Shown one piece after another: positions 1-8,611 of a stretch of 64,000 nt of DNA (positions are counted from its first letter, which is position 1; every line of letters begins with the position of its first letter). The position numbers were made by a program, and so were the translations under genes. The stretch comes from DATKAS01 sp963773315 (lineage in GTDB: Bacteria; Actinomycetota; Acidimicrobiia; Acidimicrobiales; DATKAS01): the NCBI GenBank assembly GCA_963773315.1, contig CAVZAF010000006.1:62001-126000 (forward strand). Reading direction: 5' to 3'. Below the pieces are notes generated by a model. It was not told where the DNA came from. It made no database searches and saw only the letters and a list, made by a program, of their open reading frames with translations.

Positions 1-170
1 CGTGTGCACCGACGTCTGTTAGGCCCTCTCCGTAGTGGCGTCCCCGCGCGAGGCGGCGTCGCCGACCGGGCGCGCCGTCGAACGGATCAGCTCCCTGATG
101 CGAGCGTGATGTGCGGGATCGAGCTTGGCGCCCTGTCATCGCCCAGGGTCGCCACAGACGAGCTGAGGAG
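1..170. other. No gene supported at the left edge
   Basis: The stretch downstream of the TetR gene contains only arginine-rich reading frames typical of antisense or out-of-frame high-G+C DNA. One short minus-strand frame ends in TAA near position 25 but has no start codon or recognisable domain. I see no repeat or RNA gene. A partial gene entering from the left cannot be excluded. Confidence 0.4.
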
Positions 171-761
171 TCACGCCGCGTCGGCGATCAAGGCGGATCT
201 GAGGAAGCCGAGCAGCTCGCGGCGCCGCATGGCGAGCGAGCGCAACGTGGGATCGATGCCGACCGCGCGCAGCACCTCGACCTCGGTCGCGACACCGATC
301 ACTGCCGAGTACGCAGAGAGCAGCACGAGCCGCGCGTCCTGACGGCGCATCGTCCCGTTGTCCATCTCGGCTTCGAGGAAGAGACGCGCCCGTTGCACGA
401 GCGGATCGAGTGCCTCCGTCAGCCTCGTGGCCGGCGGAGGGCCGAGCCGGCTGACCTCACGCAGCAGGCCGAGGAGCTCCGGGCGGCGGAGCGCGAGACG
501 GAACACGGAGCGCACCACCGCCTCGACTCGCGCCCAGCCCTCCCCCGCCCTCACCAGAGCGTCCTCGAGCGCCGTCGAGAGCTCGCTCGCGCTTCGGTCG
601 ATCACAGCTTCGAGAAGCGCCTCTTTCGTCGGGAAGTAGTAGAGGATGGTCTGCTTGCGCACCCCGAGCTCTCCCGCGATCGAATCGAGCGAGCTGGCCT
701 CGTACCCGCGGGTCCCGAACGAGCCGAGCGCCACGTCCAGGATGCGGTCGCTCGTGGCCAT
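171..761 (-). CDS. TetR/AcrR family transcriptional regulator
   Basis: A 196-residue repressor of ordinary TetR length. The N-terminal helix-turn-helix occupies about residues 5-50 and includes GVRKQTILYYFPTKEALL, the classic recognition helix plus YYF-K segment. The remaining helical domain would bind an unknown ligand. The ATG at 761 is preceded by a TAGCCT -10 box (769-774) with 7 nt between, so the message is probably leaderless. The gene is divergent from the SDR-HAD operon, and two palindromes with the same TGGTAG half-site lie between them, so it most likely represses that operon and perhaps itself. The ligand cannot be read from sequence; a lipid or acyl-CoA is a guess from the neighbouring genes. 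Confidence 0.93.
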   Translation of the reverse strand: MATSDRILDVALGSFGTRGYEASSLDSIAGELGVRKQTILYYFPTKEALLEAVIDRSASELSTALEDALVRAGEGWARVEAVVRSVFRLALRRPELLGLLREVSRLGPPPATRLTEALDPLVQRARLFLEAEMDNGTMRRQDARLVLLSAYSAVIGVATEVEVLRAVGIDPTLRSLAMRRRELLGFLRSALIADAA

Positions 762-790
762 CAGAACGAGGCTACGGCCGCACCTGACGG

Positions 791-835
791 CTGTCTACCA
801 CCTGGTAGACAGCCCCCTACCATTTGGTAGATACT
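791..835. promoter_or_regulatory. Tandem TetR operators and -10 box between divergent genes
   Basis: Palindrome 1 (791-812) has perfect 10-bp arms CTGTCTACCA and TGGTAGACAG around CC. Palindrome 2 (817-830) has 6-bp arms CTACCA and TGGTAG around TT, and its right half extends as TGGTAGATA. The centres are 22 bp apart, about two helical turns, so two repressor dimers could sit on the same DNA face. Palindrome 2 touches a GATACT -10 candidate (830-835) that lies 7 nt before ATG 843. Assignment to the adjacent TetR protein is inference from position. Confidence 0.8.
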
Positions 836-842
836 GGTGTCG

Positions 843-3203
843 ATGATCCAGCAGGCCCTCGCCGGCCGGCGCATCGCCGTCACCGGATCCACCGGGTTCC
901 TCGGCACCGCAGTCGTCGAGCGGCTCCTGCGCGCCGTGCCCGACTGCACCCTCGTGCTCCTCGTCCGCTCGGGTCGCCGCACGTCCGCGGCGCAGCGCGT
1001 GCAGCGCGAGATCATCCGCAACGACGCGTTCGACGCGCTGCGATCGATCCTCGGTGACCGCTTCGACGAGGAGATCGCGCGCCGGGTCACAGTGATCAGC
1101 GGGGACGTGAGCACCGACGGGCTCGGGCTCGACGATGCGGGGCGGGAGGCGTTCGCCTCCTGCGAGATCGTCATCCATTCCGCGGCGACGGTGTCGTTCG
1201 ACTCGGCGATCGACGACGCAGTCGAGGTGAACCTCCTCGGCCCGGTCCGCATCGTCGAGACGCTGCACGGCCTCGGCGTGCGTCCGCATCTCGTGTCGGT
1301 CTCGACCTGCTACGTCGCGGGCAACCGTCGCGGCGACGCGCCCGAGCAGCTCGTGAGCGACGGCCCATTCGACCTCGGCGTCGACTGGCGGCTGGAGGTG
1401 TCAGCCGCGCGCCGCGCACGGGCGGACGCCGACGCGGCGAGCCGCGACCCCGAACGGCTCGCGGGCTTCCGCTCGGGGGCACGAAGCGAGCTCGGCGCGG
1501 CAGGCACTCCTGCGCTCGCGGCGAAGACCGAGCAGCTACGCCAGCGTTGGGTCTCGGACCAGCTCGTGCAGGCCGGTCGTTCACGCGCGTCGTCGCTCGG
1601 TTGGCCCGACGCCTACGCGTACACGAAGGCGCTCGGCGAAGGCGCGCTCACCGAGATGAAGGGCGACGTGCCGGTGAGCATCGTGCGCCCCTCGATCATC
1701 GAGTCGGCACTCGTCGAGCCGAGGCCGGGATGGATCCGCGGGTTCCGGATGGCCGAGCCGGTGATCATCTCGTACGCGCGGGGCTTGCTGAAGGAGTTCC
1801 CTGGCGTGCCCGAAGGGACGATCGACGTGATCCCGGTCGACCTCGTCGTCGGAGCGATCTGCGCGGTCGCGGCGCTCGGCCCCGAGCTGGCGCCGCCGAT
1901 CGTCCAGGTGGCGTCGGGTTCGACGAACCCGTTGCGCTACCGGGGCCTCGTCGACCTCGTGCACGAGTGGTTCAGCGACCATCCGCTCTATGACTCCGCC
2001 GGCCAGCCGATCGTCGTGGCGCCGTGGTCGTTCCCCGGGCGAGGGAAGGTGCAAGGGCAGCTCAACCGGGCCAAGCGCCTCCTCGAACGGGCCGAGAAGG
2101 CGTTCACGGTGCTTCCCTTGAGGGGCGAGGCCGCGCAGGTGCCCGCCCGGCTCGAGGAACGTCGCTCTGACATCGAGCGCGCGCTGAGCTACGTCGAGCT
2201 GTATGGCGCGTACGCCGAGTGCGAGGCGATCTACCGCGTCGACCGCCTGATGGAGGTCTGGGATCAGCTCGACGACGACGACCGCGCGACGTTCGCATTC
2301 GACCCGCGTGCGATCGACTGGACGCACTACGTCGCCGAGGTGCATCTGCCGTCGGTGGTCCAGCACGCGTGGGTGCGCACGACACCCGGAGGTCGCAGCG
2401 GCCCGTCTCGCGAGGAACGGCTGCGCGCCGCGGTCCTGTCACCCGGTCGTCACCTCGCTGCGTTCGACCTCGAGAACACGCTCATCGCGTCAAACGTCGT
2501 CGAGTCGTACGCATGGCTCGCGAGTCGTCGGCTCGACAAGGACGATCGGCTCCGTCTCATCGCGAAGACGGTCCGCGAGGCGCCGACCCTCCTCGCCCTC
2601 GACAAGAAGGATCGGGGCGACTTCCTCCGCTACTTCTACCGGCGCTACGAGGGCGCGTCGGTCGATCAGCTCGACGAGGACGCGACCGAGCTGATGAGCG
2701 CGCTGATCCTCACCAAGTCGTTCCCGGCCGCGATCAGGCGGGTGCGCGAGCACCGCGCACTGGGGCATCGCACGCTGCTGATCACCGGCGCGCTCGATCT
2801 CGTCGTCAAGCCGCTGATGCCGCTCTTCGACGACGTCGTGAGCGCGCACCTCGGCGTCACCGCCGACGGGAAGTACACCGGCGAGCTCGTCGACGTGCCG
2901 CCGACCGGCGAGGCACGCGCCCAGGTCATGGCCGACTACGCGGCCGCCGAGGGCCTCGAGCTCAGCGAGTCGGTCGCGTACGCGGACTCGTCCTCCGACC
3001 TTCCGATGCTCGAGGCAGTCGGCTTCCCGGTCGCGGTGAACCCCGAGGTGCGGCTGGCGACGATCGCGCGCAAGCGCGGATGGCTCGTCGAGCAGTGGTC
3101 GAAGTCGTCCGGCGCATCTCGGCCGCTGCTGCCGATCGGGCCTCCCCACGCGACCGTCGCGAAGCTGCGCCGTCCCCGCCCTCTGCGCGAGGCCCGCTCG
3201 TGA
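843..3203 (+). CDS. Fused SDR (fatty acyl-CoA reductase-like) and HAD-IB hydrolase
   Basis: A 786-residue two-domain protein. The N-terminal part is an extended SDR of the male-sterility/fatty acyl reductase type, with the nucleotide-binding TGSTGFLG at about residue 14 and the YAYTK catalytic pair near residue 257. Such domains reduce acyl-CoA or acyl thioesters with NAD(P)H. The C-terminal part, from about residue 535, is a HAD-IB (SerB-like) phosphatase with the DLENT nucleophile motif and the acidic motif YADSSSDLPML. GTG 837 is possible, but the GATACT box 7 nt before ATG 843 favours a leaderless start there. It is the first gene of a coupled operon with a zinc dehydrogenase, a LarA-like protein and PlsC. 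Substrates are unknown. Confidence 0.85.
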   Translation: MIQQALAGRRIAVTGSTGFLGTAVVERLLRAVPDCTLVLLVRSGRRTSAAQRVQREIIRNDAFDALRSILGDRFDEEIARRVTVISGDVSTDGLGLDDAGREAFASCEIVIHSAATVSFDSAIDDAVEVNLLGPVRIVETLHGLGVRPHLVSVSTCYVAGNRRGDAPEQLVSDGPFDLGVDWRLEVSAARRARADADAASRDPERLAGFRSGARSELGAAGTPALAAKTEQLRQRWVSDQLVQAGRSRASSLGWPDAYAYTKALGEGALTEMKGDVPVSIVRPSIIESALVEPRPGWIRGFRMAEPVIISYARGLLKEFPGVPEGTIDVIPVDLVVGAICAVAALGPELAPPIVQVASGSTNPLRYRGLVDLVHEWFSDHPLYDSAGQPIVVAPWSFPGRGKVQGQLNRAKRLLERAEKAFTVLPLRGEAAQVPARLEERRSDIERALSYVELYGAYAECEAIYRVDRLMEVWDQLDDDDRATFAFDPRAIDWTHYVAEVHLPSVVQHAWVRTTPGGRSGPSREERLRAAVLSPGRHLAAFDLENTLIASNVVESYAWLASRRLDKDDRLRLIAKTVREAPTLLALDKKDRGDFLRYFYRRYEGASVDQLDEDATELMSALILTKSFPAAIRRVREHRALGHRTLLITGALDLVVKPLMPLFDDVVSAHLGVTADGKYTGELVDVPPTGEARAQVMADYAAAEGLELSESVAYADSSSDLPMLEAVGFPVAVNPEVRLATIARKRGWLVEQWSKSSGASRPLLPIGPPHATVAKLRRPRPLREARS

Positions 3204-3213
3204 AGGCTCAGCC

Positions 3214-4395
3214 GTGAAGGCGCTGCTCTTCGAACGGAAGGTCACGCGGTACGCCGCCGCGCGCATCGCGAGCGAGGTGCTCCCCGGCGGCGGTGCTCGG
3301 GTGGGCCCGCTGCGCCTCGTCGACACCGATCCGCCCGACCTGCCCGGTCCGGGTTGGGAACGCATCCGGCCGCGTCTCTCGGGCATCTGCGGCAGCGACC
3401 TCGCGACCGTGGACGGCCGATCGACGCGGTACTTCGATCCGATTGTGTCGTTCCCGTTCGTGCCCGGTCATGAAGTCGTCGCCGACCGCGACGACAACAC
3501 CCGCGTCGTCATCGAGCCGGTGCTCGGTTGCGTCGCCCGGGGCATCTCCTCCCTTTGCGAGGCGTGCGCTCGCGGTGACCTCGGCAACTGCGAGCGCATC
3601 GCGTTCGGGCACATCGAGCCGGGCCTGCAATCCGGCTTCTGCTGCGACACGGGTGGCGGCTGGTCGACGTTCATGGTCGCCCACGAGTCGCAGCTCCACG
3701 CGGTGCCGGCCGAGATGAGCGACGACGCCGCGGTCATGGTCGAGCCGACGGCGTGTGCGGTGCACGCTGTGATGGCGAACGTCGAACCTGGCGCGATAGT
3801 CGCGGTGCTCGGCGCGGGCACGCTCGGGCTCGGCGTCATCGCGGCGCTGCGGCAGCACGCAGCCCCGCGGACGCTGATCACCGGCGCGAAGCACGCGCAG
3901 CAGCGAGTGCTGGCTGCCGACCTCGGGGCCGACCTCGTCGTCGAGCCCGACGAGCTCACACGAGCGGTGCGCCGTGCGACCGGATCGCTCGCCGCGGGAG
4001 CGCAGCTCACTGGCGGCGCCGACGTCGTCCTCGACTGCGTCGGTTCCGAGAGCTCGATCGCCGACGCTCTCGGGATGGTCCGCCCTCGCGGCGCCGTGGT
4101 GCTCGTGGGGATGCCGGGCTCGGTCAAGCTCGACCTCACGACCCTCTGGCATCGAGAGACCAAGCTGGTCGGCGCGTATGCGTACGGCACCGAGACGATG
4201 CGTGACGGTAGCGAGCGGCGCACGTTCGACCTGGCCTTCGACCTCGTGCGCGCGGCGCGGCTCGAGCGCCTCGTCTCGGCCACCTATCCCCTGTCGCGCT
4301 ACCGCGACGCGATCGAGCACGCCGCCACCGCTGGCCGGCGCGGCAGCGTGAAGATCGCGTTCGACATGCGCGACGAACGCGAGAGGAACCGCTGA
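3214..4395 (+). CDS. Zinc-dependent medium-chain dehydrogenase
   Basis: A 393-residue alcohol-dehydrogenase-type MDR enzyme, expected to interconvert an alcohol and a carbonyl with NAD(P). The catalytic zinc region reads GICGSDLATVDG followed by FPFVPGHEVV. A structural-zinc lobe is visible as GCVARG plus LCEACARGDLGNC (four cysteines). The Rossmann glycine motif is AVLGAGTLGLGV at about residue 200. The GTG start lies 10 bp after the SDR-HAD stop, and the stop overlaps the next ATG in TGATG, so the genes are translationally coupled. The substrate is unknown, presumably an intermediate made or used by the operon partners. Confidence 0.87.
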   Translation: MKALLFERKVTRYAAARIASEVLPGGGARVGPLRLVDTDPPDLPGPGWERIRPRLSGICGSDLATVDGRSTRYFDPIVSFPFVPGHEVVADRDDNTRVVIEPVLGCVARGISSLCEACARGDLGNCERIAFGHIEPGLQSGFCCDTGGGWSTFMVAHESQLHAVPAEMSDDAAVMVEPTACAVHAVMANVEPGAIVAVLGAGTLGLGVIAALRQHAAPRTLITGAKHAQQRVLAADLGADLVVEPDELTRAVRRATGSLAAGAQLTGGADVVLDCVGSESSIADALGMVRPRGAVVLVGMPGSVKLDLTTLWHRETKLVGAYAYGTETMRDGSERRTFDLAFDLVRAARLERLVSATYPLSRYRDAIEHAATAGRRGSVKIAFDMRDERERNR

Positions 4396-5978
4396 TGCCC
4401 CGCCCCGGGTTCGTCCTCGAGGTCGATCGGTCCACTCCCCCGCTGCTCTTCCACCACGGTGAGGGCCTTCAGCTCCACAAGCTGCCCGCCGGCTCACGCG
4501 CCGTCTACTCGCCGGAGCCTCTCGAGGGCCTCGATGACGTCGACGGCGCGATCCGCGACGCACTCTTGCATCCGCTCGACGCCGAGCCCCTACCGGCGCT
4601 GCTCCATCCCGGCATGAAGCTCACGATCGCGTTCGACGACATCTCGCTGCCGCTTCCGCAGATGAAGCGCCCCGACATCCGTCAGCGCGTGATCGAAGCC
4701 GTGCTCGACCTGGCCGCCGACGCGGGCGTCGACGACGTCGAGCTCATCGCTGCGCTCGCTCTCCATCGCCGAATGACCGAGGCCGAGCTGCGGCGCGCCG
4801 TGGGCGACCGCGTGTACGACGCGTTCGCTCCTTCGGGCCGCCTGTACAACCACGACGCCGAAGATCCGGCGGCGATGGCGTTCCTCGGCACCACCGACAA
4901 GGGCGAGGAGGTCGAGATCAGCAAGCGGGCCGCGGAGTCCGACCTCCTGATCTACGTGAACATCAACCTCGTCGCCATGGACGGCGGCCACAAGTCAGTC
5001 GCCACCGGGCTCGCGTCGTATCGGAGCCTTCGCCACCACCACAACGTCGACACGATGCGCCAGAGCCGCTCGTTCATGGACCATCACCGCAGCGAGCTGC
5101 ACTCCTCGAACTGGCGGATGGGCCAGCTCATCGCACAAAGCGGCGTGAAGGTGTTCCAGATCGAGACGACCCTCAACACCGACACGTTCTCGAAGCCGTT
5201 CGACTTCCTGCAGAAGCGTGAGTGGGAGTGGTCGGCGCGTGATCGCGCCTTGTTCATCGGTGCCTCGAAGTCCCTCGAGCGCACGCCGCGAAAGATGGCG
5301 CGTTCGATCTTCCAGTCGCTCGAATCGCCGTACGCCCTCACCTCGGTGCAGGCGGGCGAGGTCGAGGCCGTCCACAAGCGCACGCTCGAGTTCGTGCACA
5401 AGCAGCAGATCGTGTCAGTCGAAGGCCAGAGCGACGTGCTGCTCATGGGCTTGCCGTTCCTGTGCCCGTACAACGTGAACTCGGTGATGAACCCGATCCT
5501 GGTCGCGTGCCTCGGGCTGGGGTACTTCTTCAACCTGTACCGCGGCAAGCCGCTCGTGCGTGAGGGCGGGGTCGTGATCATGGGGCATCCCACCCCGTGG
5601 GAGTTCCACCCCGTGCACCACCCGAGCTACATCGACTTCTTCGAGCAGGTGCTCGCCGACACGACCGACCTCGACGAGATCCAGGCCAAGTACGAGAAGA
5701 GCTTCGCCGAGGACGAGTGGTACCGGCATCTCTACCGCACGTCGTACGCCTACCACGGCGTGCATCCGTTCTACATGTGGTACTGGTGCGCGCACGCGTT
5801 GCAGCACCTGGGTGACGTGATCGTGATGGGCGGCGACGCGCGCGCGGTACGCCGCCTCGGCTTCCGTCCCGCATCGACGCTCGACGACGCGTTGGAGATG
5901 GCGAGTGACGTCGTCGGCCGTCACCCGTCGATCACGTACATGCACAACCCGCCGATGTTCCTCTCCGAGGTCACATGA
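4395..5978 (+). CDS. LarA-like (nickel lactate racemase family, DUF2088) protein
   Basis: A 527-residue protein related to the nickel-pincer enzyme LarA. Recognisable family landmarks are ALHRRMTEAEL (counterpart of the His108 segment), YNHDAED (His174 segment), ISKRAAESDLLIYV (probable Lys184 region) and DGGHKSVATG in place of the usual GGRK-PG stretch. The segment DDISLPLP lacks the arginine normally seen in DITRP, and the usual EPH histidine is not obvious, so the active site appears modified. It may be a racemase or epimerase of another 2-hydroxy acid, or a non-racemase relative. No larB, larC or larE cofactor genes are in the window. It is coupled on both sides (TGATG upstream, ATGA downstream). 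Confidence 0.75.
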   Translation: MPRPGFVLEVDRSTPPLLFHHGEGLQLHKLPAGSRAVYSPEPLEGLDDVDGAIRDALLHPLDAEPLPALLHPGMKLTIAFDDISLPLPQMKRPDIRQRVIEAVLDLAADAGVDDVELIAALALHRRMTEAELRRAVGDRVYDAFAPSGRLYNHDAEDPAAMAFLGTTDKGEEVEISKRAAESDLLIYVNINLVAMDGGHKSVATGLASYRSLRHHHNVDTMRQSRSFMDHHRSELHSSNWRMGQLIAQSGVKVFQIETTLNTDTFSKPFDFLQKREWEWSARDRALFIGASKSLERTPRKMARSIFQSLESPYALTSVQAGEVEAVHKRTLEFVHKQQIVSVEGQSDVLLMGLPFLCPYNVNSVMNPILVACLGLGYFFNLYRGKPLVREGGVVIMGHPTPWEFHPVHHPSYIDFFEQVLADTTDLDEIQAKYEKSFAEDEWYRHLYRTSYAYHGVHPFYMWYWCAHALQHLGDVIVMGGDARAVRRLGFRPASTLDDALEMASDVVGRHPSITYMHNPPMFLSEVT

Positions 5979-6931
5979 GGCCCCCCGCTGAAATCCTTGG
6001 TGACTTCCGCTCGGTGGTGGCGAAGACCACCAAGAGAACGAGCTTCGGGTTCCCGTACCGCGCCGCCGCGGTGCCGAAGGGCGTCGCGCCCCTGCCCGAG
6101 AAGGGGCGCACCGGCGGCGACTACGAGACCGACTGGTCGCGGCGCCTGCCGGCTCGGATGGCGCGAGTGCTGATCGTCGAGGGTCCGATGCGGGGGCTCG
6201 TGCGAGCGGTCGCGCATCCGGAGCGAACGGGGTTCGACCGGCTGTCCGACCTCGACGAGGATCGCCCGGTCATCTTCGCGGCGAACCATCACAGCCATGT
6301 CGACGCCCCGCTGCTCATCACGTCGATCCCCGAGCCGTGGCGTCACAAGCTCGTCGTGGGCGCAGCCGCGGACTACTTCTTCGCGACCAGGGCGACCGGC
6401 GCGCTCTCGGCACTCGCGATGGGTGCGATCCCGATCGATCGCACGCGCGTGAACCGCAAGTCGGCCGATCTCGCCGCCGAGCTCATCGAGGACGGCTGGA
6501 GCATCCTGATCTTCCCGGAGGGAGGCCGGAGCCCCGACGGATGGGGCCAGCCGTTCCGTGGTGGTGCGGCCTACCTCTCCGTGCGCACCGAGGCGCCGGT
6601 CGTACCGATCCACCTCGAGGGCACCGGCCGGATCATGGGCAAGGGCATGAACCGCCCGCGCCCTGGACGCACGCTCGTGACGTTCGGCAAGCCGATGCGA
6701 CCCCAGCCGGGCGACGACGCGCGGTCACTCGGCTCGCGGATCGAGACGGCGGTGTACGAGCTGGCCGACGAGAGCGCGACGGATTGGTGGTCGGCGCGAC
6801 GTCGCGCGGCGCGACAGCTGACGCCCGTGCTCACCGGACCCGAAGGACCGTCGTGGCGCCGCGCGTGGGCGCTCGGCGATCGCAAGGGCCGGACGCGCCG
6901 GCCGAGCCGCGCCTGGCCCGATCTCGACTGA
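5975..6931 (+). CDS. 1-acylglycerol-3-phosphate acyltransferase-type (PlsC) protein
   Basis: A 318-residue LPLAT-superfamily acyltransferase. Motif I is NHHSHVD (HX4D) at about residue 104 and motif III is FPEGGRSPDG at about residue 178, both intact. These enzymes transfer a fatty acyl group from acyl-CoA or acyl-ACP to lysophosphatidate or another acceptor at the membrane. The ATG overlaps the LarA-like stop in ATGA. The basic C-terminal tail extends past the core domain. As the last gene of the TetR-controlled operon it suggests that the pathway ends in a membrane or storage lipid. Confidence 0.87.
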   Translation: MRPPAEILGDFRSVVAKTTKRTSFGFPYRAAAVPKGVAPLPEKGRTGGDYETDWSRRLPARMARVLIVEGPMRGLVRAVAHPERTGFDRLSDLDEDRPVIFAANHHSHVDAPLLITSIPEPWRHKLVVGAAADYFFATRATGALSALAMGAIPIDRTRVNRKSADLAAELIEDGWSILIFPEGGRSPDGWGQPFRGGAAYLSVRTEAPVVPIHLEGTGRIMGKGMNRPRPGRTLVTFGKPMRPQPGDDARSLGSRIETAVYELADESATDWWSARRRAARQLTPVLTGPEGPSWRRAWALGDRKGRTRRPSRAWPDLD

Positions 6932-6967
6932 GCGCACGGCGGCAGCGAGGCGCGTACGTTTGCCGCC

Positions 6968-7672
6968 ATGACCATCCGCCTTCGCCAAGTCGCCCTCGTC
7001 GCCCGCGACCTCGAGCCCACGGTCGACTCGTTGAGCAAGACCCTCGGTGTCGATGTCTGCTACCGCGATCCCGGCGTCGCGGAGTTCGGTCTCGTGAACG
7101 CGCTGTTCGCGATCGGCGACGCGTTCCTCGAAGTCGTGTCGCCGCAGCAGGAGGGCACGACCGCCGGCCGTCTGCTCCAGAAGCACGGCGGCGACTACGG
7201 CTACATGGTGATCATGCAGCTGTCCGATCTCGAAGAAGCGCGCGCGAGGCTCGCCGGGCTCGGCGTCCGCGTGGTCTGGAAGGCAGACCTCCGCGATGCC
7301 GCCGGAACGCACCTGCACCCGAAGGACGTGGGTGGCGCGATCCTCTCGCTCGACTGGATGGATCCGCCCGAGACCTGGAAGTGGGCCGGCCCCGAGTGGG
7401 AGCAGCACGTCGACACCGACACGGTGACCGCGCTGAGCGGAGTGATCGTTTCGGTGCCCGATCCCGAGGCGACTGCCATCAGGTGGGCCGACGTGTTCGG
7501 CGTGCCCGCATCAGGCGCACACATCGCGCTCGACCACGACACTTCCATCTCGTTCGTGAAGAGCGAACGGGCCGAGGACGAGGGCGTGTGCGGCATCGAA
7601 GTCAGGGCTGCCGACCGAGCGCGCGCCGGGGAGACGTCATCGATCTGCGGCATCGACGTGAAGTTCGTCTGA
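6968..7672 (+). CDS. VOC (glyoxalase-like) superfamily protein
   Basis: A 234-residue protein beginning with a VOC beta-alpha module (RLRQVALVARDLEPTVDSL) followed by a second related half (ALSGVIVSVPDPEATAIRW), so two vicinal-oxygen-chelate repeats are present. Such proteins are isomerases, lyases, dioxygenases or binding proteins; the reaction is not predictable. A TACGTT box (6955-6960) lies 7 nt before the ATG, consistent with a leaderless transcript starting a new unit after the PlsC operon. Its TGA overlaps the ATG of the downstream F420-type oxidoreductase, so the two are probably co-translated. Confidence 0.75.
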   Translation: MTIRLRQVALVARDLEPTVDSLSKTLGVDVCYRDPGVAEFGLVNALFAIGDAFLEVVSPQQEGTTAGRLLQKHGGDYGYMVIMQLSDLEEARARLAGLGVRVVWKADLRDAAGTHLHPKDVGGAILSLDWMDPPETWKWAGPEWEQHVDTDTVTALSGVIVSVPDPEATAIRWADVFGVPASGAHIALDHDTSISFVKSERAEDEGVCGIEVRAADRARAGETSSICGIDVKFV

Positions 7673-8544
7673 TGCGCTACGGAGTGGCCATCCCCCACGC
7701 GAACCGTTTCGCGTCCGGGAGCGCACTCGATCGCATGGCCGCCGTCGTCGAGGACCTCGGCTTCGACTCGATCTGGACCAGCGACCACATCATCGTCCCC
7801 GAAGGATCGAGCTACATCCCCGAAGTCATGCTCGAGCCGCTCGCCACGCTCAGCCACCTCGCGGCGCGCACGAGTCACGTCACCCTCGGCGTGAGCGTGC
7901 TCGTCGTCCCGTACCGAGACCCGGTGTTCACCGCGAAGTACCTCTCGAGCCTCGACGTCATCAGCGGCGGCCGGCTGGTGCTCGGTGTCGGGATCGGGTG
8001 GCTCGAGCAGGAGTTCCGCGCACTCGGCGCTTCGTACGAGGAACGGGCCGCACAGACCGACGAGTACCTCGCCGTGATGCGCGACCTCTGGGAGACCGAG
8101 ACCTCGTCCTACGACGGGAAGTGGAAGCGCTACGAGAGCATGCGCATGTTCCCGAAGGCCGCGCCCGAGCGACGGGGGACGATCCCGATCTGGGTTGGCG
8201 GCAACACCGCGCCCGCGCACCGCCGCGCCGCCAAGCTCGGTGACGGCTGGCATCCGATCAACATGAGCCCGTCCGAGCTCGCCGCCGGCATCGTCGCCTA
8301 CAAGGCTGCGTGCGCAGATGCGGGACGCCCGCCGGGACCGGTCTGCTTGCGTCACATGCCCGGCCGTCCGGGGAGCGAGCAGCGCGCGGTTCTCACGGGC
8401 ACACCGGACGAGCAGGCGGGCGACATCCGCGCCTACGCGGAGGCCGGGCTCGACGAGCTCATGCTCTCGATGCCGTGGCGCTCACTCGACGACCTCGCCA
8501 CGAGTCTCCGCGCGTTCACGCGCGAGGTCGTCCCTCGGGTGTAG
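7672..8544 (+). CDS. LLM-class (probably F420-dependent) oxidoreductase
   Basis: A 290-residue luciferase-like monooxygenase-family TIM barrel. Diagnostic stretches are FDSIWTSDHIIVP near the N-terminus, VLVVPYRDPVFTAKYLSSLD, RLVLGVGIGWLEQEF and IPIWVGGNT. In actinobacteria this subgroup usually uses the deazaflavin F420 rather than FMN, which is family knowledge and not visible here. The ATG at 7672 overlaps the VOC stop, making a two-gene unit. The substrate is unknown. A long inverted repeat follows the stop. Confidence 0.85.
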   Translation: MRYGVAIPHANRFASGSALDRMAAVVEDLGFDSIWTSDHIIVPEGSSYIPEVMLEPLATLSHLAARTSHVTLGVSVLVVPYRDPVFTAKYLSSLDVISGGRLVLGVGIGWLEQEFRALGASYEERAAQTDEYLAVMRDLWETETSSYDGKWKRYESMRMFPKAAPERRGTIPIWVGGNTAPAHRRAAKLGDGWHPINMSPSELAAGIVAYKAACADAGRPPGPVCLRHMPGRPGSEQRAVLTGTPDEQAGDIRAYAEAGLDELMLSMPWRSLDDLATSLRAFTREVVPRV

Positions 8545-8550
8545 CTCGGG

Positions 8551-8592
8551 ATTGATGATTGGAGGGCGACATAGCCACCGCCAATCATCAAT
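8551..8592. terminator. Long inverted repeat between convergent genes
   Basis: Perfect 12-bp arms ATTGATGATTGG (8551-8562) and CCAATCATCAAT (8581-8592) flank an 18-nt loop that can fold a small inner GGC/GCC hairpin. The element lies 6 bp after the LLM gene stop and 19 bp beyond the stop of the oppositely oriented AlkB-like gene, which fits a bidirectional terminator. The arms are A+T-rich compared with the surroundings and no long T tract follows, so a small dispersed palindromic element is an alternative. Confidence 0.55.
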
Positions 8593-8611
8593 CTCTCTGG
8601 CGATCGCTGCG

